DNA of 62,642 bases from Micromonospora wenchangensis (GCF_002210435.1 NZ_MZMV01000042.1:1-62642); one strand, 5' to 3'; counted from the first letter of the stretch, positions 51,694 to 60,638 are shown. Notes: generated by a model from the sequence alone, not told the origin. Program-made: numbers and translations.

Positions 51694-52452
51694 ATGAAGC
51701 GCACGACCCCGTTGCTCACCCTGCTGACCGGGACGGGCATGGCCGCCGTCCTGTTCGCGATGAGCGCCCAGGCGGCACCGCGTACGGTCGATGCCGGTGC
51801 GGCCGCGCCCGCGACGAGCCCGCCCGGTGCCGCCGTGGTGTCGCCCGCCGCCCCCGCGGCCGAACCGGACGCCGACCCGGCGGCCGAACCGGAGGCCACC
51901 CCGGCGGCACCGGCGGGAGGCCAGCCCGGCCCGGCGGAGACCACGCCGCCGACCACGGCGCCACCGGCGAAGCAGGCCGACTCGAACTGGACCGGACGGC
52001 TCGACGGCGGCGCCACCATCGCGATCACCGTCACCGACGGCAAGGCGGTGGCGTACGTCTGCGACGGCAGGAAGCTGGAGGTGTGGCTCAACGGCACCGC
52101 CGCCGACGGCCGGATGAAGCTGACCGGCAAGAAGGGCGAGGTGCTCACCGGGTCGTTCGGCGACGGGGTCGCCTCCGGCGAGATGGTGGTGGGTCAGCGC
52201 CGGTGGAAGTTCACCGCCAAGCAGACCGGCAAGCCCGACCCGGTGCTCTACCGGGCCACCGCGCAGCAGCGCCGCGCCGGCGTCGACGGCGGCTGGATCA
52301 TGCTGCCCGACGGCAGCCAGATCGGGGTGGTCACCCGCGACGGTACGCCGGTGCCGGCCCCGCCGCTGGACCCCGCGTTCGGCACCACCATCCTCGACGG
52401 CCGGACCGTCACCGCGTCACCGGTCGTGGCCGACCCGGGGTCCGGTGCGTGA
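51694..52452 (+). CDS. Secreted or surface protein of unknown function
   Basis: 252 residues, ATG at 51694 with GAAGGGAG upstream. Signal peptide MKRTTPLLTLLTGTGMAAVL ... AQAA (~1-28), a Pro/Ala linker (~30-95), then a ~110-residue beta-rich domain ('NWTGRLDGGATIAITVTDGKAVAYVCDGRKLEVWLNG', 'VLTGSFGDG', 'RWKFTA'), and a final segment with 'GGWIMLPDGSQIGVV'. I do not recognise the fold. It touches the next gene (TGATG), and forms a triad with the DUF6529 and Rieske genes. Confidence 0.85.
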   Translation: MKRTTPLLTLLTGTGMAAVLFAMSAQAAPRTVDAGAAAPATSPPGAAVVSPAAPAAEPDADPAAEPEATPAAPAGGQPGPAETTPPTTAPPAKQADSNWTGRLDGGATIAITVTDGKAVAYVCDGRKLEVWLNGTAADGRMKLTGKKGEVLTGSFGDGVASGEMVVGQRRWKFTAKQTGKPDPVLYRATAQQRRAGVDGGWIMLPDGSQIGVVTRDGTPVPAPPLDPAFGTTILDGRTVTASPVVADPGSGA

Positions 52453-53117
52453 TGACGACGGCACGCCGCAGGTTCGAGACCGACGTGGGACGCGACTTCG
52501 ACGACGGGCCACCCGTCCGGGTCCTGTCCGACCCCCCACCCGTCGTGACCCCGCCCGCCCCGACCGGCGTGCCGTCCACCGGCTCCGGTGCCCCGCCCGC
52601 CTCGGTGCTCGTACCGCTGCTGGTCGGGGCGGCGGTCGCGGTGGCCCTCGGGGCGTACGGCCGGATGCACCAGCCCACCGGGATCGCGGTCAACGTGGCC
52701 GGCTTCTCCAGCCCCCAGGCGGTCAAGGTCTGGCTGGGCACCGGGGCGGCCCTCTTCGCCGTGGTCCAGTTGCTCAGCGCGTTGGCGATGTGGGGCCGGC
52801 TGGGCGGCTTCTCGCCCTCCTGGGCGGGCGGGCTGCACCGGTGGAGCGGCCGGGTGGCGTTCCTGCTGACCGTCCCGGTGGCGGTGCACTGCCTCTACGC
52901 GCTGGGTTTCGCCGACTACGACCTGCGGACCCTGCTGCACTCGCTGCTCGGCTGCCTCTTCTTCGGGGTGTTCACCATGAAGATGCTGGCGCTGCCCAAG
53001 CGGGGGCTGGCCGGGTGGGTGCTGCCGGTCGTCGGTGGGCTGGTGTTCACCGTCCTGATGGGGATCTGGGTGACCTCGTCGCTGTGGTACTTCACCACCT
53101 TCGGGGTGGGGACGTGA
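52452..53117 (+). CDS. DUF6529 family membrane protein
   Basis: 221 residues from the ATG at 52452 (GTG at 52449 possible). A hydrophilic Pro-rich start, then about five hydrophobic segments: 'ASVLVPLLVGAAVAVALGAYG', 'WLGTGAALFAVVQLLSALAMWG', 'GRVAFLLTVPVAVHCLYALGF', 'LHSLLGCLFFGVFTMKMLAL', 'VLPVVGGLVFTVLMGIWVTSSL'. Conserved His in 'HRWSGRVAF', 'AVHCLYALGF' and 'LLHSLLG' could bind heme, as in cytochrome b561-like proteins. Paired with a Rieske protein, it may be an electron-transfer unit; this is inference. Confidence 0.82.
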   Translation: MTTARRRFETDVGRDFDDGPPVRVLSDPPPVVTPPAPTGVPSTGSGAPPASVLVPLLVGAAVAVALGAYGRMHQPTGIAVNVAGFSSPQAVKVWLGTGAALFAVVQLLSALAMWGRLGGFSPSWAGGLHRWSGRVAFLLTVPVAVHCLYALGFADYDLRTLLHSLLGCLFFGVFTMKMLALPKRGLAGWVLPVVGGLVFTVLMGIWVTSSLWYFTTFGVGT

Positions 53118-53124
53118 CGGGCTC

Positions 53125-53688
53125 GTGACACGGGAGAGGAACGACGGGCAGATGTGCGACGAGCGTGGGACCGGGTGTGCGTCCCGGCGGGCGGTGCTGG
53201 CCGGTGCCGGCGGGGTGGGCGTGACCGCCCTGCTCGCCGGCTGCCAGACGTACGGCGAGCCGACCACGCCGGCCGCGGCGCCGCAGACCGGCGGGTCGGC
53301 CGACGCGCCGGCCGACGCCTCGCCGGGCGGCAGCGCACCGGCCGGGCCGTCGGCCGGGGCGAGCGGCTCCCCCGCCGGGGGCGGTGAGCAGCCGCCCGCC
53401 CCGGCGGCGCTGGCCGCGGTGGCGGACATCCCCGTCGGCGGCGGCAAGATCTTCAAGGCCGAGGGGGTGGTGGTGACCCAACCGGCGGCCGGCACCATCA
53501 AGGCGTTCTCGGCGACCTGCACCCACCAGGGCTGCACGGTCACCTCGGTCAAGGACGGCACCATCGTCTGCGGCTGCCACAACAGCGTCTTCGGCATCGC
53601 CGACGGCGCGGTGCGCAGCGGCCCGGCCGGTAGCCCGCTGCCGCCCCGGGCGGTGACCGTCGACGGCGACGACATCCGGCTGGCCTAG
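53125..53688 (+). CDS. Rieske [2Fe-2S] protein, Tat/lipoprotein-type
   Basis: 187 residues from the GTG at 53125; the ATG at 53152 (with GGGAGAGGA upstream) is an alternative. A twin-Arg signal SRRAVLAGAGGVG with lipobox LLAGC (Cys40), a Pro/Ser/Gly-rich spacer (45-95), and a compact Rieske domain: CTHQGC (Cys132, His134) and CGCH (Cys149, His152) bind the cluster, while Cys137 and Cys151 can form the usual disulfide. Exported folded and probably lipid-anchored. 7 nt after the DUF6529 gene. Its TAG stop shares CTAG with the stop of the opposite gene. Confidence 0.93.
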   Translation: MTRERNDGQMCDERGTGCASRRAVLAGAGGVGVTALLAGCQTYGEPTTPAAAPQTGGSADAPADASPGGSAPAGPSAGASGSPAGGGEQPPAPAALAAVADIPVGGGKIFKAEGVVVTQPAAGTIKAFSATCTHQGCTVTSVKDGTIVCGCHNSVFGIADGAVRSGPAGSPLPPRAVTVDGDDIRLA

Positions 53689-55319
53689 AGGGCCGAGTCC
53701 AGCCACGCCATCCGCCGGTCCAGCCAGTCCCGCAGGTAGTCGAGCTGCCCCTGCCACGTGTCGGCGGTCGGGGTGACGATGGGTCCGATCTTCTCGGTGG
53801 TCAGGTTCGGCCACCGCTGGAAGTTGCGGTCGGCGGCGTCGGTCAGCGGCGCGGTGAGTCCGGCGAGGCGCGCGTCGAGCCCGGCGGCCGACAGCGGGCC
53901 CCGCCGGAGCTCGGCCCAGCGGGCCCGGACCAGCGCCATGAACCCGGGGTCGGTGACCAACCTGTTGATCCAGTTGTTGGGCTTCGGCCACCGGGGCTGC
54001 TCGTACTGCCAGCCGCTGGTCTCCAGGTTGTCCCCGCCACCGGTGCCGTAGGTGAGGTCGAGATCCCACAGCGGCCCGGCGGTGATCCTGCCGCCCCGGT
54101 CCTTGTAGAAGTACGAGCTGCGGGCGTAGGCGTCGAAGTTGCGGGTCAGCTCGTTGAGGATGAACGAGTCGACGAACGATCCCACGTCGATCCAGGCGGG
54201 ATAGCCCGTCACCGGATCGGCGAAGTCACCGGACTGCATCAGGTCGTTGAACTGTTGGAGGTGTCCGGTCAGCCAGGCCTGCTGCTCCGGTTGCAGCGGT
54301 GAGGGGTCGACCACCTCCAGGTAGTGCCAGCAGGTCGCGGGCCGGCCCTGGCACTCCAGGGTGGGTTCCTCGGCCGTCAGCCACTCGAACTTGAAGATGT
54401 ACCCACCGGTGATGGCCGGCAGGGTGACGTCGTCGGGGTCGAGATCCTTGAGGTCGAGCCGGTTCTTCGCGTTCTTGATGGTCTCGACGATCAGGTAGAC
54501 GCCCTGGTAGTCCTCGGCGCTCACCGGCCGGTCCGCGACGTTGTGGTAGAACTCCACGAAGGCGTACCGGGGCGCCTGGAATCCGATCTCGCGGGCCAGG
54601 TCGAAGGTGAACGCCTCCCGGATCAACGCCTTGTCGGTGTAGGGCCCGCGCAGCACCCAGTCGGACTCGGCCGGCATCCCGAGGACCGGCAGGTCGACGT
54701 CGTCGTCCTCGTTGTCCCGGAACTCGACCCGGTAGGGCGCCTTGTCGAACAGGGAACTCGACGTGCCGCGCAGGTGGTAACCGATCCGGGTGGCGAGGGT
54801 GGGTGGCGTCGAGAGCGACGCGTGTCCCCCGGTCGGCGCGAACAGCAGCGCGGCGGCGTCGACGAACTCCCGGCCCGGCGCACCCTGGCCGTACCCGTCG
54901 ATCAGCAGGATCGGCAGGTCGAGGCTGACGTCCACGGCCCGTTCGACGTAGAGGGCGGTGCCGGGGTCACCGGTCGCCACCCCGTCGACGAACGCCTGGG
55001 CCCGGAGCTGGGTGGTGTCGACGAGGGTCACCGGGGTGCCGTCGTAGCGTGGGGAGTCCGCGCGGGGCAGCGCCCCGTCCGTCGTGTAGCGGATCTCGGC
55101 GTCGGTCACCGTCGTCCGCAACGAGACCGTGAGTTCGTCGCGGAAGGTGCCGCTCGGCACGGAGAAGACGATGTCGCCGGTCAGCTCGTCCGCCGGGTCC
55201 GCCGCCAGGGCGGCGGCCGGCGCGCCGGCCGGCCGGTCCGGGGTCGGCGACGGGCCGCCGACCACCCCGAGCGAGATCGCGGTCACGACGCCCAGGACCC
55301 GGGCCGGCAGACTCCGCAC
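53685..55319 (-). CDS. Secreted CotH-type protein kinase with chitobiase-like N-terminal domain
   Basis: 544 residues from the GTG at 55319, for which AGGGGA stands at a normal distance; the GTG at 55325 has no space for one. Signal peptide ~1-40, then ~50-125 a beta sandwich like the C-terminal domain of chitobiases ('VSLRTTVTDAEIRYTTDGALP', 'LRAQAFVDG'), then the CotH kinase domain: 'YHLRGTSSSLFDKAPYRVEF', 'DWVLRGPYTDKALIREAFTFDL', 'YQGVYLIVETIK' and GPLWDLDLTYG (~Trp418) with the metal-binding Asp residues. CotH kinases phosphorylate spore-coat proteins in Bacillus; in actinobacteria they are secreted and substrates are unknown. Convergent with the Rieske gene. Confidence 0.9.
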   Translation of the reverse strand: MRSLPARVLGVVTAISLGVVGGPSPTPDRPAGAPAAALAADPADELTGDIVFSVPSGTFRDELTVSLRTTVTDAEIRYTTDGALPRADSPRYDGTPVTLVDTTQLRAQAFVDGVATGDPGTALYVERAVDVSLDLPILLIDGYGQGAPGREFVDAAALLFAPTGGHASLSTPPTLATRIGYHLRGTSSSLFDKAPYRVEFRDNEDDDVDLPVLGMPAESDWVLRGPYTDKALIREAFTFDLAREIGFQAPRYAFVEFYHNVADRPVSAEDYQGVYLIVETIKNAKNRLDLKDLDPDDVTLPAITGGYIFKFEWLTAEEPTLECQGRPATCWHYLEVVDPSPLQPEQQAWLTGHLQQFNDLMQSGDFADPVTGYPAWIDVGSFVDSFILNELTRNFDAYARSSYFYKDRGGRITAGPLWDLDLTYGTGGGDNLETSGWQYEQPRWPKPNNWINRLVTDPGFMALVRARWAELRRGPLSAAGLDARLAGLTAPLTDAADRNFQRWPNLTTEKIGPIVTPTADTWQGQLDYLRDWLDRRMAWLDSAL

Positions 55320-55419
55320 TGTCACTCCCCTGCGTCACGGGCGGCTGGAGCACACCCCCATCCATCTACGCACGCCAATGTTACAGAGGATGTCACTTTC
55401 GGTGATCAGTCCGGCACTC

Positions 55420-56112
55420 TCAGACCGCGAGCGCCTGGCGGACCGACCGTTCGGCGTCCCGGCCACCGTCGCCGGTGGCGGTGACCCGGCCGGACTCCAG
55501 CACGTAGTGCCGGGTCGCCACCCGCAGCGCGAAGCCGAGGTGCTGCTCCACCAGCAGCACCCGGATCCCGGCCCCGGTGGCCAGCTCGACGATGCGGTCC
55601 TGGATCTCGGCGACCACCGACGGCTGGATGCCCTCGGTGGGCTCGTCGAGCAGCAGCAGCCGGGGGCGGGTGACCAGCGCGCGGGCGATGGCCAACTGCT
55701 GCCGCTGGCCGCCGGAGAGCAACCCGGCCCGCCGCCGCAGCAGACTCCGCAACGCCGGGAACAGGTCCAGCGCCTCGGCGGTGGCGGCGGCCCCGTCGCG
55801 CCGACCGTCGGCCACCAGCCGCAGGTTCTCCGCCGCCGTCAGGTGCGGGAAGCACTGCTGGCCCTGCGGCACGTACGCCAGGCCCCGGGCGACCCGCTGG
55901 TGCGGGGCGAGCCGGGTGACGTCCTCCCCGTCGAGGGTGACCGTGCCGGCCCGGGGGCGCAGCAGGCCGACGGCGACCCGCAGCAGGGTGCTCTTGCCCG
56001 CGCCGTTGTGGCCGAGCACGGCGGCCACCCCGTCGGCGGGGACGGCCACGTCCACCCCGTGCAGCACCTCGCTGCGGCCGTAGCCGGCGTGTACGCCACG
56101 CAACTCCAACAT
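55420..56112 (-). CDS. urtE: Urea ABC transporter ATPase UrtE
   Basis: 230 residues from the ATG at 56112 with GGAGG upstream. 'LRGVHAGYGRSEVLHGVDV', Walker A GHNGAGKS, 'RGLAYVPQGQQCFPHLTAAENL', signature LSGGQRQQLAIARAL, Walker B LLLLDEPTEGIQPSVV. 'PTEGIQPS' is typical of LivF/UrtE proteins, and the gene order fixes it as UrtE. Overlaps urtD by one base. Confidence 0.95.
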   Translation of the reverse strand: MLELRGVHAGYGRSEVLHGVDVAVPADGVAAVLGHNGAGKSTLLRVAVGLLRPRAGTVTLDGEDVTRLAPHQRVARGLAYVPQGQQCFPHLTAAENLRLVADGRRDGAAATAEALDLFPALRSLLRRRAGLLSGGQRQQLAIARALVTRPRLLLLDEPTEGIQPSVVAEIQDRIVELATGAGIRVLLVEQHLGFALRVATRHYVLESGRVTATGDGGRDAERSVRQALAV

Positions 56113-56867
56113 CACGCCTCCGATGCGGTGTCGACGCCGAGGTAGACCTCCTGCACCCGGGGGTCCGCCTGGACCTGGGCGACGGTGCCCTCGCTGAGCA
56201 CCTTGCCGGCGTGCAGCACGGTCACGCTGCGGGCGAAGCGGCGCAGGAAGTCCATGTCGTGTTCGATGACCACCACGGTGCGGTCCCGGCTGACCGTCTC
56301 CAGCAGGGCGCCGGTGGCGTCGCGTTCCTCGTGGCTCATCCCGGCGACCGGCTCGTCGAGCAGCAGCAGCCGGGCGTCGGAGACCAGCAGCATGCCGATC
56401 TCCAGCCACTGTTTCTGCCCGTGCGCCAGCGCGCCGGCCAACTGGTCGCCCCGGTCGGCCAGCCCGATCGTCTCCAGCGCGGCGGCCACCTCGTCGGGCA
56501 CCCGGTGCCGCCGGCGGGCCAGCGTCCACCAGCTCCGGGTGGCTCCGGCGGCGATGTCGAGGTTCTGCACCACGGTCAGTTCCTCGAACACCGACGCGGT
56601 CTGGAAGGTGCGGCCGATGCCGAGCCGGGCGATGCGGTGCACGTCGCGGCCGAGCAGTTCCCGGTCGCCGAAGCGGGCCGAGCCGGTGGCCCGGACCAGC
56701 CCGGTCACGGCGTCGACCAGGGTGGTCTTGCCGGCCCCGTTGGGGCCGATCAGGAACCGGATGTCGCCGGGCGGCACGTCGAGGTCGACCCCGTCGACGG
56801 CGGTGAAGCCGTCGAAGGTGACCCGCAGGTCGCGTACGCACAGGCCGTCGAGCTGCGGGCCGGTCAT
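56112..56867 (-). CDS. urtD: Urea ABC transporter ATPase UrtD
   Basis: 251 residues from the ATG at 56867 (ATGA overlap with urtC). 'LRVTFDGFTAVDGVDLDV', Walker A GPNGAGKT, 'RLGIGRTFQTASVFEELTVVQNL', the unusual signature LAHGQKQWLEIGMLL seen in UrtD, Walker B LLLLDEPVAGMSHEE, and 'VVIEHDMDFLRRFA'. The 'HGQKQWLEIGM' stretch separates UrtD from LivG. Confidence 0.96.
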   Translation of the reverse strand: MTGPQLDGLCVRDLRVTFDGFTAVDGVDLDVPPGDIRFLIGPNGAGKTTLVDAVTGLVRATGSARFGDRELLGRDVHRIARLGIGRTFQTASVFEELTVVQNLDIAAGATRSWWTLARRRHRVPDEVAAALETIGLADRGDQLAGALAHGQKQWLEIGMLLVSDARLLLLDEPVAGMSHEERDATGALLETVSRDRTVVVIEHDMDFLRRFARSVTVLHAGKVLSEGTVAQVQADPRVQEVYLGVDTASEA

Positions 56868-58051
56868 GCCGCCGACACCTCCGTCCGGGTCTCGGCCGGG
56901 TCCGCCGCCCGGCTCCGCCGCCACCACCGCGCACCGGCCGGGTCCGACCGGCGCTGCCGGGCCAGCGCCCACAGCGACGCCAGGCCGCCCGGCAGGAACG
57001 CCACCACCAGCACGAACAGCAACCCCTGGAGGTACGTCCAGGTGCCCGGGAAGCGTTCCGACAGGGCGGTACGCGCCCAGGCCACCGCCACCGCGCCGAG
57101 CACCGGACCGAGCAGGGTGGCCCGGCCGCCGACCGCGACGCCGATGACGAACTCGATGGACGGCACGATCCCGATCAACGCGGGCGAGATGATCCCCACC
57201 GCCGGGACGAACAGCGCCCCGGCCAGGCCGGCCATCCCGGCGGCGATCACGTAGCCGACGAGCTTGACGCCGGCCGGGTCGTAGCCGAGGAAGCGGACCC
57301 GTTCCTCGCCGTCGCGGACGGCCACCAGCAACTCGCCGTACCGGCTGCGGATGAGTTGGCGGGCCAGGGCCAGCAGCGCGAGCAGGCTGGCGGCGATGAT
57401 GAAGTAGACCATCCGCTGGTTGACCGGGTCGTCCAGGTCGTACCCGAAGAAGCCCTGGATGTCGGTGAGGCCGTTGGTGCCGCCGGTGGTGCCCTGCTGG
57501 CCGACGAGCAGGATCACCATCGCGGCGGCGAGCGCCTGGCTGAGGATGGCGAAGTAGGCGCCCCGGACCCGGCGGCGGAAGACCAGCGAGCCGAGGCCGA
57601 ACGCGACGGCCATCGGCAGCAGCACGGTGGCCGGCAGCGCGATCCACGGGCTGGCGAACGGCCGCCACCACAGCGGCAGCTCGTCGAGCTGGCCGTAGAG
57701 CTGCATGAAGTCGGGCAACTCGCCGGGGCCGGCGTCGGCGAGCTTGAGGTGCATGGCCATCGCGTAGCCGCCGAGGCCGAAGAACACCCCCTGGCCGAGG
57801 GTGAGCATGCCGCCCCGGCCCCAGGCGATGCCGATGCCGACCGCCACCATCGCGACGCACAGGTACTTGGCCAGCAGCGACAGCCGGAAGTCCGACAGGG
57901 TCAGCGGGGCGACGGCGAACAGCAGCGCCGCCCCGAGGGCGAACCCGGCGGCGGTCCGCGCCGGGCCGTCGAACCGGCGGCCCCGCCGGCCGCCGGCCGG
58001 GGTGCCGGCCGCGCTGGCGGGATCGGTGCCGACCAGCGGCGCGGCGGTCAT
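56864..58051 (-). CDS. urtC: Urea ABC transporter permease UrtC
   Basis: 395 residues from the ATG at 58051. LivM-type permease with ~10 membrane segments: 'LSLLAKYLCVAMVAVGIGIAWG', 'GMLTLGQGVFFGLGGYAMAMHL' (the UrtC mark), 'LVGQQGTTGGTNGLTDIQGFFG', 'RDGEERVRFLGYDPAGVKL' (EAA-like loop). Overlaps both neighbours. Confidence 0.96.
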   Translation of the reverse strand: MTAAPLVGTDPASAAGTPAGGRRGRRFDGPARTAAGFALGAALLFAVAPLTLSDFRLSLLAKYLCVAMVAVGIGIAWGRGGMLTLGQGVFFGLGGYAMAMHLKLADAGPGELPDFMQLYGQLDELPLWWRPFASPWIALPATVLLPMAVAFGLGSLVFRRRVRGAYFAILSQALAAAMVILLVGQQGTTGGTNGLTDIQGFFGYDLDDPVNQRMVYFIIAASLLALLALARQLIRSRYGELLVAVRDGEERVRFLGYDPAGVKLVGYVIAAGMAGLAGALFVPAVGIISPALIGIVPSIEFVIGVAVGGRATLLGPVLGAVAVAWARTALSERFPGTWTYLQGLLFVLVVAFLPGGLASLWALARQRRSDPAGARWWRRSRAADPAETRTEVSAA

Positions 58052-58935
58052 GCGAGGCTCCTGGTACGCAGGGTGAACAGCCCCTGGGGCCGCCACTGGA
58101 GGAACGCCACGATCGCCACGAAGACGATCACCTTGGCGACGCTGAGCGTGGTGAGGTACTCGCCGGTGGCCTGGAGCACGCCCAGCGCGAAGGCGACGAT
58201 CACGCTGCCCTTGAGCTGGCCGATGCCGCCGACCACGACGACCAGGAAGGCGTCGATGATCAGGTTGGTGCCCATCGTCGGGCCGATCGGCCCGAGCAGG
58301 GTCAGCGCGACCCCGGCGACGCCGGCCAGCCCGGAGCCGATGAAGAAGGTCGTCCGGTCGACCCGGGCGGTGGGGATGCCGGAGACGGCGGCGAGGTCGC
58401 GGTTCTGCACCACGGCGCGGATGCGCCGCCCGAGCGGGGTGAGCCGCAGCGCCAGGGTGAGCGCCAGCACGGCGGCCAGCGCGAGCGCCAGGATGAACAG
58501 CCGGTTGTTGGCGACGGTCAGCCCGCCGGGCAGGGCGATGTTGCCGGTCAGCAGCGCCGGGGCCCGGGTCTGCACGTTGGGGCTGCCGAAGACGTCCCGG
58601 GCCAGTTGCTGGAGCATGAGCGAGACGCCCCAGGTGACCAGCAGGGTGTCCAGCGGGCGGGCGTAGAGGCGGCGGATCAGCAGCACCTCCAGCAGCACGC
58701 CCATGGCACCGGCCACCGCGAAGGCGACCGGCAGGGCCACCAGCAGCGACCAGCCGGCGGTGGTCACGGTCTGTTGCAGGACGTAGGTGGTGTAGGCGCC
58801 GGCCATGATGAACTCGCCGTGCGCCATGTTGATCACGTTCATCTGGCCGAAGGTCAGCGCCAGGCCGAGGGCGATGAGCAGCAGCACCGCGCCGATGCTG
58901 ACGCCGGTGAAGAGCTGACCGAAGAGGACTGTCAC
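58048..58935 (-). CDS. urtB: Urea ABC transporter permease UrtB
   Basis: 295 residues from the GTG at 58935 with GGAG 8 nt upstream. LivH-type permease: 'GVSIGAVLLLIALGLALTFGQMNVINMAHGEFIMAGAYTTYV', 'GSPNVQTRAP', 'VVVVGGIGQLKGSVIVAFALG'. Bacterial UrtB often carries a long N-terminal extension, which is missing here, as in other actinobacteria. 63 nt after urtA. Confidence 0.96.
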   Translation of the reverse strand: MTVLFGQLFTGVSIGAVLLLIALGLALTFGQMNVINMAHGEFIMAGAYTTYVLQQTVTTAGWSLLVALPVAFAVAGAMGVLLEVLLIRRLYARPLDTLLVTWGVSLMLQQLARDVFGSPNVQTRAPALLTGNIALPGGLTVANNRLFILALALAAVLALTLALRLTPLGRRIRAVVQNRDLAAVSGIPTARVDRTTFFIGSGLAGVAGVALTLLGPIGPTMGTNLIIDAFLVVVVGGIGQLKGSVIVAFALGVLQATGEYLTTLSVAKVIVFVAIVAFLQWRPQGLFTLRTRSLA

Positions 58936-58998
58936 GTTCGCGCTCCGAAGGGGTGGGTCGGCCCGGGCGGGGGTGCCTCCCGCCCGGGCCGGGATCGG

Positions 58999-60243
58999 TC
59001 AGCTCAGGCCGCTCGCCCAGGGGTAGCTCTTCAGGTACGGGTCGGGCGTGATCGGCTTGCCCGAGTTCCACACCTCGGTGATCAGTCCGTCCGCGCCGAC
59101 CTTGCCGATCCGGGCGGTCTTGGCGATGTGCTGGGTGGGGCCGTCCACGGTGACCAGGCCCTCCGGGGCGTCGTAGGTGATCCCGCCGGAGGCGGCCCGG
59201 ACCTTCTCCACCTCGAAGGTGCCGGCCTTGTCGACCATCGCCTTCCACAGGTACACCGCGACGTAGGCGGCCTCCATCGGGTCGCTGGTCGGCTTGTCCG
59301 CGCCGTACTTCGCCTTGTACGCGGCGACGAACTTCTGGTTCGCCGCGCCGGGGGTCGTCTGGTAGTAGTTCCAGGCGGTGAGCTGGTCCTTGAGGTACTG
59401 GGTGCCGATCCCCTTGACCTCCTCCTCGGCGATCGACACCGACACCACGGGCATGCTCGCGGCGGTCAGCCCGGCGGAGGTGTACTCCTTGAAGAACGCC
59501 ACGTTGCTGTCGCCGTTGAGGGTGTTGAACACCGCGTCGGCCCTCGACGAGCGGACCTTGTTGACGATGGTGCCGAACTCGGTGGAGCCGAGCGGGGCGT
59601 AGTCCTCGCCGAGCACGGTCATCCCGTTGGCCGCCGCGTACGCCTTGATGATCTTGTTAGCGGTGCGCGGGAAGACGTAGTCGCTGCCGACCAGGTAGAC
59701 CGACTTCTTGCCCTGCGCCTTGAGGTAGTCCAGGCCGGGCACGATCTGCTGGTTGGTGGTGGCCCCGGTGTAGAAGATGTACGGCGACTGCTCCAGCCCC
59801 TCGTACTGCACCGGGTAGAACAGCAGCGCCTTGTTCTTCTCGAAGACCGGCTTGACCGCCTTGCGGCTGGCCGAGGTCCAGCAGCCGAAGACGGCGGCGA
59901 CCCGGTCCTGGGAGATCAGCTTCTCGGCCTTCTCGGCGAAGGTGGGCCAGTCGGAGGCACCGTCCTCACCGACCGGGACGATCTTCTTGCCCAGCACGCC
60001 ACCGGCGGCGTTGATCTCCTCCACGGCGAGCATGATGGAGTCCCGCACGGTGACCTCGCTGATGGCCATGGTGCCGGAGAGCGAATTGAGCAGGCCGACC
60101 TTGACGGTGTCGCCGGACACGTCGGCACTGACCCCGGCGGTCGACTTCTCGTCGGAGGTCTTGCTGCCACAACCGGCGAGCGCGGCGGCGGCAACAAGGA
60201 TCAAGGCGCCCGCCAGGATGCGGCGGCCCCGGAACTGTGACAT
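58999..60243 (-). CDS. urtA: Urea-binding lipoprotein UrtA
   Basis: 414 residues from the ATG at 60243 (GGGAG upstream). Lipoprotein signal ending ALAGC (Cys25), then a type-I periplasmic-binding fold: 'VKVGLLNSLSGTMAISEVTVRD', 'NAAGGVLGKKIVPVGEDGASDWPTFAEKAEKL', 'VFGCWTSASRKAVKPVFE', 'LLFYPVQYEGLEQSPYIFYTGA', 'VGSDYVFPRTANK'. The 'YPVQYEG' and 'CWTSASRK' motifs are specific for UrtA (urea, also short amides). First gene of the operon; no urease genes are in view. Confidence 0.96.
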   Translation of the reverse strand: MSQFRGRRILAGALILVAAAALAGCGSKTSDEKSTAGVSADVSGDTVKVGLLNSLSGTMAISEVTVRDSIMLAVEEINAAGGVLGKKIVPVGEDGASDWPTFAEKAEKLISQDRVAAVFGCWTSASRKAVKPVFEKNKALLFYPVQYEGLEQSPYIFYTGATTNQQIVPGLDYLKAQGKKSVYLVGSDYVFPRTANKIIKAYAAANGMTVLGEDYAPLGSTEFGTIVNKVRSSRADAVFNTLNGDSNVAFFKEYTSAGLTAASMPVVSVSIAEEEVKGIGTQYLKDQLTAWNYYQTTPGAANQKFVAAYKAKYGADKPTSDPMEAAYVAVYLWKAMVDKAGTFEVEKVRAASGGITYDAPEGLVTVDGPTQHIAKTARIGKVGADGLITEVWNSGKPITPDPYLKSYPWASGLS

Positions 60244-60314
60244 TCATTCTCCCTGCGGAGCGATGTTCGCCGGATGATTTTCCGTGCCGGCCCGCACTGG
60301 CCGACAGGTATTGC

Positions 60315-60320
60315 TGTCAA
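60315..60320 (-). promoter_or_regulatory. TTGACA -35-like box for urtA
   Basis: TTGACA on the minus strand 75 nt upstream of the urtA ATG. The -10 expected ~17 nt further (GTGCGG/TGCGGG) is poor, so this is only a candidate. Confidence 0.3.
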
Positions 60321-60447
60321 TGATTGGTAAGCGGTGCGGTCGTGGTGCACGTCGGCGGCCTCGTCGTGCGACGGGTGGGGCGTCGCGGCGGCGGTCCGCA
60401 GTGGACTTTCGGGCAGCAAAAGCCTCTGCCAACTTGATTGCCACCAC

Positions 60448-60474
60448 GTTTCCCAGCCCTTAATTGGCTGTTTC
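60448..60474 (-). promoter_or_regulatory. Possible GlnR-binding half-sites
   Basis: Two GAAAC boxes (minus strand; 60448-60452 and 60470-60474) start exactly 22 bp apart, the spacing of the b-boxes in actinobacterial GlnR sites (GTnAC-n6-GAAAC repeats). The a-box positions are weak (TTAAG, GATCG). urt genes are known GlnR targets in other actinobacteria. Confidence 0.35.
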
Positions 60475-60638
60475 CCGAACCGATCTCGACACACACAAAA
60501 AAGGCCACCGCCACAATGGACGACGACCTCTCACGAAAATGCGCGACGCCCACCCGGCACAGGGTGGCCCGCCAACCGCCGAACACTCTCGACAATGGTC
60601 AGGAATGGCGATTACTTCACGCAGGAAGCATCCTAGAA

